From NCBI GenBank assembly GCA_025655635.1, contig JAHXIM010000360.1, positions 1 to 13,134 of the forward strand: 13,134 nt of DNA, read 5' to 3'. This DNA is from a gamma proteobacterium symbiont of Lucinoma myriamae. GTDB lineage: Bacteria > Pseudomonadota > Gammaproteobacteria > GRL18. Shown here piece by piece: positions 1 to 5,930 of this stretch. The notes under the pieces were generated by a model. It saw only the letters and a program-made list of their open reading frames with translations, ran no database searches and was not told where the DNA came from. A program made the translations under genes and the position numbers. The first letter of the stretch is position 1; each line of letters begins with the position of its first letter.

Positions 1-53
1 TTTATTCAGTGCTTTTTTAGTGTTAACTAAGAGTGACGCTGAATGAGTGGTGT

Positions 54-81
54 ATTATACGCAGTAATTAACTGCCGTCAA
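54..81 (-). promoter_or_regulatory. Strong sigma70-type promoter firing out of the left edge
   Basis: On the minus strand a -35 box TTGACG (76-81) and a perfect -10 box TATAAT (54-59) are separated by 16 bp. The spacer contains an inverted repeat, GCAGT (61-65) and ACTGC (71-75), which could be an operator. Transcription would start near 47 and run left out of the window. The first transcribed bases contain a 6-bp inverted repeat (ATTCAG at 44-39 with CTGAAT at 9-4). The target gene is not visible; no reading frame can be supported in bases 1-167. Confidence 0.6.
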
Positions 82-130
82 CACCTTTTGTTCGTTAATT
101 TTAATTTTTTAAAAACTAATTAAAATCAGC

Positions 131-163
131 TACAAAATGAATAATATCTCTGTCATTTTTGTA
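131..163 (-). terminator. Possible weak terminator after tRNA-Met
   Basis: A hairpin with a roughly 10-bp stem (131-140 with 153-163, one bulged base) and a 12-base loop begins 4 bases past the CCA end of the tRNA. Downstream in the direction of transcription comes a mixed T/A stretch rather than a clean T run, so intrinsic termination would be weak. A second AT-only inverted repeat follows at 98-126 (9-bp arms). Either may act as an end for the tRNA transcript or as an exonuclease barrier. Confidence 0.35.
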
Positions 164-167
164 AATT

Positions 168-244
168 TGGTAGCTATGAGTGGACTTGAACCACCGACCC
201 CAGCATTATGAATGCTGTGCTCTAACCAGCTGAGCTACATAGCC
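168..244 (-). tRNA. tRNA-Met (elongator), anticodon CAT
   Basis: A 77-base cloverleaf on the minus strand. The acceptor arm GGCTATG (244-238) pairs with CATAGCT (178-172), including a G·T wobble at the first pair. The anticodon loop TTCATAA (212-206) carries CAT at 210-208, and the T arm contains GTTCAAG. The discriminator is A (171) and CCA is genome-encoded (170-168). Sequence resemblance is to the elongator methionine tRNA (5' GGCTA, GTAGCTCAG D arm), not to initiator tRNA, which has an unpaired first position and a GGG/CCC anticodon stem. A tRNA-Ile2 with a lysidine-modified CAT is less likely on overall similarity. Confidence 0.93.
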
Positions 245-249
245 ATCAA

Positions 250-268
250 TCTCTTCTTTATGAAGAGA
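250..268 (-). other. Leader hairpin directly upstream of tRNA-Met
   Basis: A perfect 7-bp stem (TCTCTTC with GAAGAGA) and 5-base loop occupy 250-268, leaving only 5 bases before the mature tRNA 5' end. The predicted transcription start falls at or next to the first base of the hairpin, so the whole 5' leader is essentially this structure. No T run follows, so it is not a terminator for ychF. Confidence 0.5.
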
Positions 269-275
269 GGCGCAC

Positions 276-303
276 ATTCTACTTTATTTAGGTCAATTGT
301 CAA
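276..303 (-). promoter_or_regulatory. tRNA-Met promoter with GC-rich discriminator
   Basis: On the minus strand a perfect -35 box TTGACA (298-303) and a -10 box TAGAAT (276-281, five of six) are separated by 16 bp. The -10 is followed by GTGCGCC (275-269), a GC-rich discriminator in otherwise AT-rich DNA. In proteobacteria such discriminators are typical of stable-RNA promoters under stringent control. The start site would be about 268, giving a leader of roughly 24 bases. Confidence 0.75.
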
Positions 304-333
304 CGATATTTCTTAAACTTTCTTTATTAAAGA

Positions 334-1425
334 TCAGACATTAAATCTAAAGTGCAAGACATCACCATCTTTAACGATATAGTCTTTCCCTTCAACTCTT
401 AATTTACCTTTCTCTTTAGCACCAGCCTCACCTTTAAACTCAGCAAAGTCTTCATAGGCAATCACTTCTGCACGAATAAAACCACGCTCAAAGTCTGTAT
501 GAATAACCGCAGCCGCTTTTGGCGCTGTAGCGCCAACGGGTATTGTCCATGCCCTAACTTCTTTTACACCTGCGGTAAAATAGGTTTGTAGATTAAGGAG
601 CTCATAACCTGCTCGAATCACGCGATTTAAACCGGGTTCTTCCAAACCTAAGTCTTCTAAAAATTCATTTAGCTCTTCTGCATCCAGTTCAACCATTTCT
701 GATTCAATTGCTGCACAAACGCTGACCACACCTGAACCTTCTTTTTCTGCATATTGTACGACTTTATCCAGATAAGGATTGTCTTCAAAACCATCTTCAT
801 CTACATTGGCAATATAAACGGTTGGTTTAAGTGTTAATAATTGCAGATCTCTGATTTCCTGTTTTTCATCATCATTTAAGCCTAGAGTTCTGGCTGTTTC
901 ACCTTTTTCCAGGTGTTCAAGTACTTTTTCCAGTAGTCCTTTGCGGGCAATCGCTTCTTTGTTACCGCTTTTGAAATTTTTAACAGCCTTATGATGAGCC
1001 TTTTCAACACTCTCTAAATCAGCCAGAGTTAATTCGGTATTAATAATTTCAATATCATCGATGGGATCAATTTTTCCTGATACATGAACAATATCTTCAT
1101 TCTCAAAACATCTGACAACATGGGCAATTGCTTCTGTTTCACGAATATTTGCAAGGAATTTATTGCCCAGCCCCTCACCTTTAGAGGCACCTTCAACTAG
1201 ACCGGCAATATCAACAAATTCCATTGATGTCGGTATTATCCGTTCTGGTTTAACAATATCCGCAAGTACATCTAATCTGGCATCCGGCATTGGTACGACA
1301 CCCACATTGGGTTCGATAGTACAAAATGGATAATTTTCGGCTTGAATGCCTGCTTTAGTTAAAGCGTTAAAGAGTGTTGATTTACCGACATTGGGTAAAC
1401 CGACAATTCCGCATTTAAATCCCAT
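334..1425 (-). CDS. ychF: Redox-regulated ribosome-associated ATPase YchF (OLA1 family)
   Basis: An Obg-family P-loop NTPase, 363 residues, the usual YchF length. In order: the P-loop GLPNVGKS (9-16), the G3 motif DIAG near residue 75, a coiled-coil insertion rich in Glu and Lys (about 135-195), the NVDED segment that replaces the NKxD guanine motif and fits the family's known preference for ATP, and a C-terminal TGS domain (about 280-363). The start is ATG at 1425, because MGFKCGIVGLP is the conserved beginning; an in-frame ATG 20 codons upstream would add non-homologous residues. It lies 59 bases downstream of pth, the common pth-ychF pairing. The family binds ribosomes and is linked to stress responses; its exact role is unsettled. 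The stop is TGA. No intrinsic terminator is visible before the tRNA-Met promoter. Confidence 0.97.
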   Translation of the reverse strand: MGFKCGIVGLPNVGKSTLFNALTKAGIQAENYPFCTIEPNVGVVPMPDARLDVLADIVKPERIIPTSMEFVDIAGLVEGASKGEGLGNKFLANIRETEAIAHVVRCFENEDIVHVSGKIDPIDDIEIINTELTLADLESVEKAHHKAVKNFKSGNKEAIARKGLLEKVLEHLEKGETARTLGLNDDEKQEIRDLQLLTLKPTVYIANVDEDGFEDNPYLDKVVQYAEKEGSGVVSVCAAIESEMVELDAEELNEFLEDLGLEEPGLNRVIRAGYELLNLQTYFTAGVKEVRAWTIPVGATAPKAAAVIHTDFERGFIRAEVIAYEDFAEFKGEAGAKEKGKLRVEGKDYIVKDGDVLHFRFNV

Positions 1426-1484
1426 GATATTTTCTCTGTTCTGTTTTGTTCTAATTAAAGAGTCTAAAAAGGTTTTGCTGATCA

Positions 1485-2069
1485 TTATTTGGCATGTAAC
1501 TGGTTCATTGCTTTTTGCATATCGCCTTGCAATATCAGTTCAATTGAATCAATTGATTTATCAATTGAGGATTCAATTAATGCTTTTTCACTTTGTGGTG
1601 TTTTACCAAGGACAAAACCCACAACTTGTTCTTTATTTCCCGGATGACCAATACCTAAACGAAGACGATAAAAAAATTTTCCCAGTTGAGCTATACTATC
1701 TCGTAAGCCATTATGACCACCGTGTCCGCCACCCTGTTTCAATTTAACTGTTCCTGGAGGTAAATCCAGCTCATCATGTACGACTAAAATTTGTTCTGGT
1801 TTGATTTTGTAGAACTGTGCTAAACGGGCGATTGATTGTCCGCTGCGATTCATAAAGGTTGTTGGTTTTAATAACCAGACATTTCCGGAAGGCGTATTGA
1901 GTTTTGCTACGTTGCCTAAAAATTTGGCTTCGCTTTTAAGTGTCAGATTGTATTGGGAGGTTAGTTGATCAATAAACCAGAAGCCGGCATTATGACGTGT
2001 TTTTTCATATTCATTACCGGGATTACCTAATCCTGCAATTAATTGAATACTATTAGTATCACTGCTCAT
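1485..2069 (-). CDS. pth: Peptidyl-tRNA hydrolase
   Basis: A cytosolic esterase that releases peptides from prematurely dissociated peptidyl-tRNA and so recycles tRNA. The 194-residue length equals E. coli Pth. The active-site residues are all present, offset by 6 from E. coli numbering: Asn16 and catalytic His26 in GLGNPG...TRHNAGF, Met73-Asn74 in PTTFMN, Asp99 in VHDELDLP, and His119-Asn120 in GGHGGHNGLRD. The start ATG is preceded by only a weak purine stretch (AGAAG, about 8 bases upstream). It sits between rplY (48 bases upstream) and ychF (59 bases downstream), and all three probably share a transcript. No truncation or odd residue seen. Confidence 0.97.
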   Translation of the reverse strand: MSSDTNSIQLIAGLGNPGNEYEKTRHNAGFWFIDQLTSQYNLTLKSEAKFLGNVAKLNTPSGNVWLLKPTTFMNRSGQSIARLAQFYKIKPEQILVVHDELDLPPGTVKLKQGGGHGGHNGLRDSIAQLGKFFYRLRLGIGHPGNKEQVVGFVLGKTPQSEKALIESSIDKSIDSIELILQGDMQKAMNQLHAK

Positions 2070-2117
2070 TATGCGGCTTCTGTTTTATTTTATGATGCTT
2101 CGATCTATTAGAAGTAT

Positions 2118-2765
2118 TTACTCTTCTTCTTTACCTTCTTCAGCATCAGCATCAGTGGCAACTTCAGTCTCATCTTCTATTTTTTCACCACGTGGCATGT
2201 GGATAGCAGCAACAGCCTGATCATGACCTTCACCCTGCATTAAGATAACACTGGAAACACCCTCTGGCAGTACGATATCTGTCAAGTGAATTGAATCACC
2301 AACATCCAGGTGAACCATATCAACTTCGATAAACTCTGGTAAGTCTTTTGGTAAACAGGAAACTTCAATTTCTGTCATTTCATGAGAGACAATACCGCCG
2401 CCTTTTACGCCCACAGAAGAGTCTTCATTTAAGAAGTGTATTGGTACATTTACATGCAGGGCATGATCAGCATCAATACGCTGAAAGTCCGCATGCATAA
2501 TTTGAATTTTTGCAGGGTGACGCTGCATATCCTTAATAATAACTTGTTCTGATTTACCATCATATTCGATAGTCAAAATATGTGAGAAAAAAGCTTCGTC
2601 AGCACAAGCATGGAAAATATCATCATGTCTTAAAGTAAGCATGGCAGGCTCTTTATCGGAACCATAGATAATTGCAGGTACTCTGTTCTCATGACGCAGG
2701 CGGCGGCTCGCACCTTTCCCTGTATCAGTTCGCAGTTCTGCAGCAAGTGTAAAAGTTGCACTCAT
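2118..2765 (-). CDS. rplY: Ribosomal protein bL25, long CTC/TL5 form
   Basis: Binds 5S rRNA in the large subunit. Residues 1-92 form the L25 domain (GKGASRRLR near 16-24, VPAIIYG at 29-35), and 95-190 the additional beta domain of the CTC/TL5 type, followed by a very acidic tail (194-215, mostly Glu and Asp). E. coli L25 has only the first domain (94 residues); the long form is usual in many other bacteria. The start is ATG at 2765: GGAG lies 9 bases upstream with good spacing, whereas an in-frame TTG five codons earlier overlaps that Shine-Dalgarno and so cannot be the start. This gives 215 residues. It lies 177 bases downstream of prs, with a possible leader hairpin between, so it may have its own regulation. 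Confidence 0.96.
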   Translation of the reverse strand: MSATFTLAAELRTDTGKGASRRLRHENRVPAIIYGSDKEPAMLTLRHDDIFHACADEAFFSHILTIEYDGKSEQVIIKDMQRHPAKIQIMHADFQRIDADHALHVNVPIHFLNEDSSVGVKGGGIVSHEMTEIEVSCLPKDLPEFIEVDMVHLDVGDSIHLTDIVLPEGVSSVILMQGEGHDQAVAAIHMPRGEKIEDETEVATDADAEEGKEEE

Positions 2766-2796
2766 TTTTGTTTTCTCCAAAATAAATAGGTTTGTC

Positions 2797-2826
2797 TGTC
2801 GGTATTCAACAATTTACAATCCGACA
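2797..2826 (-). other. Possible hairpin in the rplY leader
   Basis: TGTCGG (2797-2802) and CCGACA (2821-2826) can pair as a perfect 6-bp stem around an 18-base AT-rich loop, about 31 bases upstream of the rplY start. No T run follows. It could be a site of leader control for a ribosomal protein gene, but similarity to the 5S rRNA binding site of L25 was not tested. Confidence 0.3.
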
Positions 2827-2910
2827 ATAAGTTTCCTGCCACCGCGACCAATGACAGAGTGAATGGAATGCTGTTGCAAACATTCCCGGGAATTAATCCC
2901 AATTTTTTCT

Positions 2911-2938
2911 ATTAGCCTTTTCTTTTTAAAAAGCTAAT
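2911..2938 (-). terminator. Hairpin just past the prs stop codon
   Basis: An 11-bp stem (2911-2921 with 2928-2938, one G·U in the minus-strand RNA) and 6-base loop begin 4 bases after the prs stop. The minus-strand RNA continues with A-rich rather than U-rich sequence, so it is not a classical intrinsic terminator for prs; it may stabilise the prs 3' end or cause partial termination before rplY. On the plus strand it is followed by TTTATTT, but no plus-strand gene ends here. Confidence 0.4.
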
Positions 2939-2942
2939 TTAT

Positions 2943-3896
2943 TTAATCCATATACAACGAACTAACCGATTCTTCACGATTAATGCGCATCATTGTTTCA
3001 CCTAAAATCATTGAGCAGCTCAATTGACGTATTTTACTGCATTTTTTTGCTTCTGCACTAAGTGGAATGGTATCTGTTACCACCAGGTGATCCAGTTCAG
3101 ACGCATTAATAGTCTCAATTGCCGATCCCGATAGTACCGGATGGGTAATATAAGCCATGACCTTGGAAGCTCCATGCTCTTTTAAAGCGCCTGCAGCTTT
3201 ACATAGTGTACCTGCTGTATCAACCAAATCATCAATCAAAACACAAGAACGTCCTTTTACATCACCGATGATATTCATTACCTTAGCCACATTCGCTTTA
3301 GGACGACGTTTATCAATAATAGCCAGATCAGCATCATCAAGACGCTTGGCTAATGCTCTGGCGCGCACAACACCGCCCACATCCGGTGACACAACCATCA
3401 GATCAGGATATTTCTGGCGCCAGATATCACCAAGCAAAATAGGTGATGCATAGACATTGTCTACCGGTATATCAAAAAAGCCCTGAATCTGATCAGCATG
3501 CAGGTCAAGAGTCAGCACCCGATCAATACCTACACCTGAGACCATATTTGCAATGACTTTTGCTGTAATAGCAACACGAGCCGAACGGGGACGCCGATCC
3601 TGGCGTGCATAGCCAAAATAAGGCATAACCGCGGTAATTCTACGCGCTGAAGCACGACGTATTGCATCCGCCATTACCATCAATTCCATAAGATGATCAT
3701 TTGCAGGCTGACATGTCGGCTGTACAATGAATACGTCTTTTCCACGTACATTCTCTAGCAGCTCAACCATAATTTCAGAATCACTAAACGTATCGACAGA
3801 AACTTTACCTAGCGGCATGTTCAGGTGTCTAGCAATATCTTGTGCAAGTTTCGGGTTGGCATTTCCCGAAAAAATCATCATATCTGAATCGGACAC
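2943..3896 (-). CDS. prs: Ribose-phosphate pyrophosphokinase (PRPP synthetase)
   Basis: Transfers pyrophosphate from ATP to ribose 5-phosphate, making PRPP for purine, pyrimidine, NAD, histidine and tryptophan synthesis in the cytosol. At 317 residues it matches E. coli Prs (315) nearly end to end. Visible motifs are the catalytic flexible-loop region YFGYARQDRR (93-102), DLHADQIQGFF with the active-site His (131-141), and the PRPP-binding signature VLIDDLVDTAGT (219-230), where Ala replaces the Gly of E. coli DTGGT. The start is GTG at 3896: GAGGAA lies 7-8 bases upstream, while the alternative ATG codons at 3881 and 3878 are about 22 or more bases from it. Transcribed downstream of tRNA-Gln, with a further possible promoter at 3946-3973. 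Confidence 0.97.
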   Translation of the reverse strand: MSDSDMMIFSGNANPKLAQDIARHLNMPLGKVSVDTFSDSEIMVELLENVRGKDVFIVQPTCQPANDHLMELMVMADAIRRASARRITAVMPYFGYARQDRRPRSARVAITAKVIANMVSGVGIDRVLTLDLHADQIQGFFDIPVDNVYASPILLGDIWRQKYPDLMVVSPDVGGVVRARALAKRLDDADLAIIDKRRPKANVAKVMNIIGDVKGRSCVLIDDLVDTAGTLCKAAGALKEHGASKVMAYITHPVLSGSAIETINASELDHLVVTDTIPLSAEAKKCSKIRQLSCSMILGETMMRINREESVSSLYMD

Positions 3897-3945
3897 TGTG
3901 CGTTCCTCGGATGTAAATCATTTAAATTACATCAATTGTAGCAGT

Positions 3946-3973
3946 TTTATAATAGATAAAGAATCTCTGTAAA
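3946..3973 (-). promoter_or_regulatory. Candidate prs promoter
   Basis: On the minus strand TTTACA (3968-3973, five of six) and TATAAA (3946-3951, five of six) are 16 bp apart. The implied start is near 3939, giving a leader of about 43 bases before the prs GTG. It would let prs be transcribed independently of the upstream tRNA-Gln. Confidence 0.5.
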
Positions 3974-4036
3974 CTACTGCAATATTTTATTTTTAATAAT
4001 CGATTTATTGAGATATTAAGGTGACGGTCAAAGAAG

Positions 4037-4111
4037 TGGCTGGGCCGGCAGGATTCGAACCTGCGCATGCCAGGATCAAAACCTGGTGCCTTACCGCTTG
4101 GCGACGGCCCA
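4037..4111 (-). tRNA. tRNA-Gln, anticodon TTG
   Basis: A 75-base cloverleaf on the minus strand. The acceptor TGGGCCG (4111-4105) pairs fully with CGGCCCA (4047-4041), the discriminator is G (4040) and CCA is encoded (4039-4037). The anticodon loop TTTTGAT (4081-4075) carries TTG at 4079-4077 between CCAGG and CCTGG, and the T arm holds GTTCGAA. The body closely resembles E. coli tRNA-Gln (GTCGCCAAGCGGTAAGGCA). The position between ispE and prs is a conserved arrangement in gammaproteobacteria. Confidence 0.96.
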
Positions 4112-4112
4112 A

Positions 4113-4148
4113 CAATAACAACCTACATTTTACTCTGTTTTGTTATTG
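4113..4148 (-). other. Leader hairpin abutting tRNA-Gln
   Basis: CAATAACAA (4113-4121) and TTGTTATTG (4140-4148) form a perfect 9-bp stem with an 18-base loop, ending one base before the mature 5' end of tRNA-Gln. It lies in the roughly 134-base leader from the promoter at 4252-4280. It could position or hinder 5' processing. Confidence 0.45.
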
Positions 4149-4251
4149 AGAACTCATTAAGCCGAGAATTCTAATAAACTTCAGTTAACTGGTGAGAAAT
4201 TACTTAGCTATTTAACTAAACAAATAATGTCTTACCAAAAATGTGGGAAGG

Positions 4252-4280
4252 ATTATACGATGAAAGTTTTCAATTGTCAC
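4252..4280 (-). promoter_or_regulatory. tRNA-Gln / prs promoter
   Basis: On the minus strand GTGACA (4275-4280, five of six) and a perfect TATAAT (4252-4257) are 17 bp apart. The predicted start is near 4245, with tRNA-Gln beginning at 4111. The rest of the ispE to tRNA-Gln spacer is AT-rich and shows no coding potential and no clear terminator for ispE. Confidence 0.7.
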
Positions 4281-4344
4281 ACCCAAATTTCATTTTTTTT
4301 ATTTTTATTCCATTCCAGTATAGACAAAACCCACGAAAATAGCA

Positions 4345-5190
4345 TTAAGCCTTTGAATACAATGGAGATAAATTCTTTCCTTGTGCAACAAAGCCGTTAA
4401 ATTTTTCTGGTTTTTTTGACAGAATTTGCTTAGCTTCCTGCTCTGATGCTGCCGGTGCAAACACACATGCTCCAGTTCCGGTCATTCTGGCTGGTGCAAA
4501 TTGAGCCAGCCATTTAATGGCCTGGGCAACTTCTGGATAAAGACGACTAACAATAGGCTCACAAACATTAGTCCCCGTTCCTGACAGGTAATCACCGATG
4601 CTTATTGGCTCACAATTCCTTTTGAGTGATGGTGTAGAAAAAATCTCTGCTGTCGACACAGAGACCGGTGGTATCAATACGACAAACCAGGGTTCATCCA
4701 ATTCAACGGCAGAAAGTTTTTCGCCAACGCCTTCCGCCCATGCAGAAAATCCATGCACAAAAATAGGTACATCAGCACCTAGTTGAACACCCAGATTGGC
4801 CAAATGGTCAATACTTAATTGTAAATTCCATAATTCGTTCAGTGCAACTAATGTAGTTGCAGCATCACTGCTGCCGCCGCCCAGGCCACCTCCCATTGGA
4901 AGGCGTTTTGTTATGCTGATTTGAACACCTAGCGGGCATTGTGTCTCTTGTTGTAAAAGTCTGGCGGCCCTTATGGTTAAGTCATCTTCCGCTTCAATAC
5001 CCGGCAGAGGATTATTATGTGAAATTTCATTATGATCTGGTATGGTAAAACGCAGCTCATCTGCATAGTTCAAAAATTGGAATACTGTTTGTAATTCATG
5101 ATAACCATTTTCCCTTTGACCCGTTATATGTAAAAAACGATTAATTTTAGCGGGTGCCAACCATACTTTATCGCTATTGTCAGTTTGCAT
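4345..5190 (-). CDS. ispE: 4-diphosphocytidyl-2-C-methyl-D-erythritol kinase
   Basis: Phosphorylates CDP-ME at the 2-hydroxyl with ATP in the MEP isoprenoid pathway (cytosol). It is a 281-residue GHMP kinase, the normal family size. Motif 1 is PAKINRFLHI with catalytic Lys15. The glycine-rich ATP loop PMGGGLGGGSSDAAT spans 98-112, catalytic Asp140 lies in LGADVPIFVHG, and motif 3 MTGTGACVFA spans 236-245. The start ATG has AAGGAT about 8 bases upstream. It lies 47 bases after lolB, the same lolB-ispE order as in E. coli and pseudomonads. No frame or motif defect seen. Confidence 0.97.
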   Translation of the reverse strand: MQTDNSDKVWLAPAKINRFLHITGQRENGYHELQTVFQFLNYADELRFTIPDHNEISHNNPLPGIEAEDDLTIRAARLLQQETQCPLGVQISITKRLPMGGGLGGGSSDAATTLVALNELWNLQLSIDHLANLGVQLGADVPIFVHGFSAWAEGVGEKLSAVELDEPWFVVLIPPVSVSTAEIFSTPSLKRNCEPISIGDYLSGTGTNVCEPIVSRLYPEVAQAIKWLAQFAPARMTGTGACVFAPAASEQEAKQILSKKPEKFNGFVAQGKNLSPLYSKA

Positions 5191-5237
5191 AAAGTTTATC
5201 CTTAATTAAGAATTGCAGATTCTTTAAGTTAATCAGC

Positions 5238-5918
5238 CTATGACTCTCCAAGATGCCAGCTGGTAATAATAAGTTTGATTTTAACATGTTGTTCCGTAGC
5301 GATAATTTTTTTGGGTAACCATATTTTGTCCCCTGATAATTGTTCAAGCTGTATTCTTTTGGGGTATTGAATATGCCAGCCTGCCTGAAAAATATCACTA
5401 ATCTGTTGTTGCTCATTATAGTTAACTTGTGAAGCAATATCGGGGTTAGGATATCCCTGCGACCAGTATCTTAAAGAAGTGACAGGAAATTTAAATCCCA
5501 TTTCTTGAAATAGGAGTTGCTCAAGATCATTACCAGTACTTTCACCAGAAGGTGTTTTTAAGAGGATATGATTATTAATTTGACTTAATTGTAGTTCGGT
5601 CTCACCTAATGGGCCGGAAAAACTGATTTGAAAGTCTTGTTTTTTCTGCCACCAGTTGAATTTGGCATACCAGTTTTCTTGTTCATTAGTGAGACTAATG
5701 CGTCCATTAATACGCCACGTATCAGTGATATTACCTGAGCTTTGCAGTTCATTCTTTACTGTCGGTGAAGTTGTACAAGACAAAACGAATAATGAAAGAA
5801 TTGCTATTAATATCCATCTCTGGGCAATAACTATATTCTCTTTTTTTAAAAGACCAGAGTTTAAAATAACCGGGGTTAAAGGGGTTAAGCTTAAAAAGAT
5901 GAAGCTGATAAATCGCAT
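5238..5918 (-). CDS. lolB: Outer-membrane lipoprotein receptor LolB
   Basis: Accepts lipoproteins from periplasmic LolA and inserts them in the outer membrane; itself a lipoprotein. The mature part, about 179 residues from Cys48, shows the LolB pattern: WRINGRISL (68-76), a Trp-rich segment NWWQ and the SGPLGETELQL strand-loop, close to E. coli TNPLGSTE. The N-terminus is odd. From the only standard start, ATG at 5918, the lipobox Cys is residue 48 and two hydrophobic stretches (3-24 and 35-47) precede it. No ATG, GTG or TTG lies closer in frame. An ATT at 5828 after AAAGAG would give a normal 17-residue signal peptide. I keep the ATG, 12 bases from the upstream gene's stop, but the true start is uncertain. 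Confidence 0.9.
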   Translation of the reverse strand: MRFISFIFLSLTPLTPVILNSGLLKKENIVIAQRWILIAILSLFVLSCTTSPTVKNELQSSGNITDTWRINGRISLTNEQENWYAKFNWWQKKQDFQISFSGPLGETELQLSQINNHILLKTPSGESTGNDLEQLLFQEMGFKFPVTSLRYWSQGYPNPDIASQVNYNEQQQISDIFQAGWHIQYPKRIQLEQLSGDKIWLPKKIIATEQHVKIKLIITSWHLGES

Positions 5919-5930
5919 TCTTATTCTATA

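Noticed and set aside
1..46. Possible tail of a plus-strand gene ending TGA at 44-46
   Set aside because: Only about 14 codons visible, with no recognisable sequence; cannot be told from chance.
250..268. Hairpin considered as a ychF terminator
   Set aside because: No T run follows in the direction of ychF transcription and it sits downstream of a strong tRNA promoter, so it belongs to the tRNA leader.
1346..1747. 133-codon plus-strand reading frame across ychF and pth
   Set aside because: Lies antisense over two certain genes and its translation has no family features.
2766..2780. TTG start five codons upstream for rplY
   Set aside because: The TTG overlaps the Shine-Dalgarno GGAG that serves the ATG at 2765, and family members begin near that ATG.
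2861..2910. Plus-strand terminator-like element (GGGA/TCCC then AATTTTTT)
   Set aside because: Only a 4-bp stem and no plus-strand gene upstream to terminate.
5180..5437. 85-codon minus-strand frame between lolB and ispE
   Set aside because: Overlaps the lolB 3' end in another frame and the ispE start; ordinary shadow with no homology seen.
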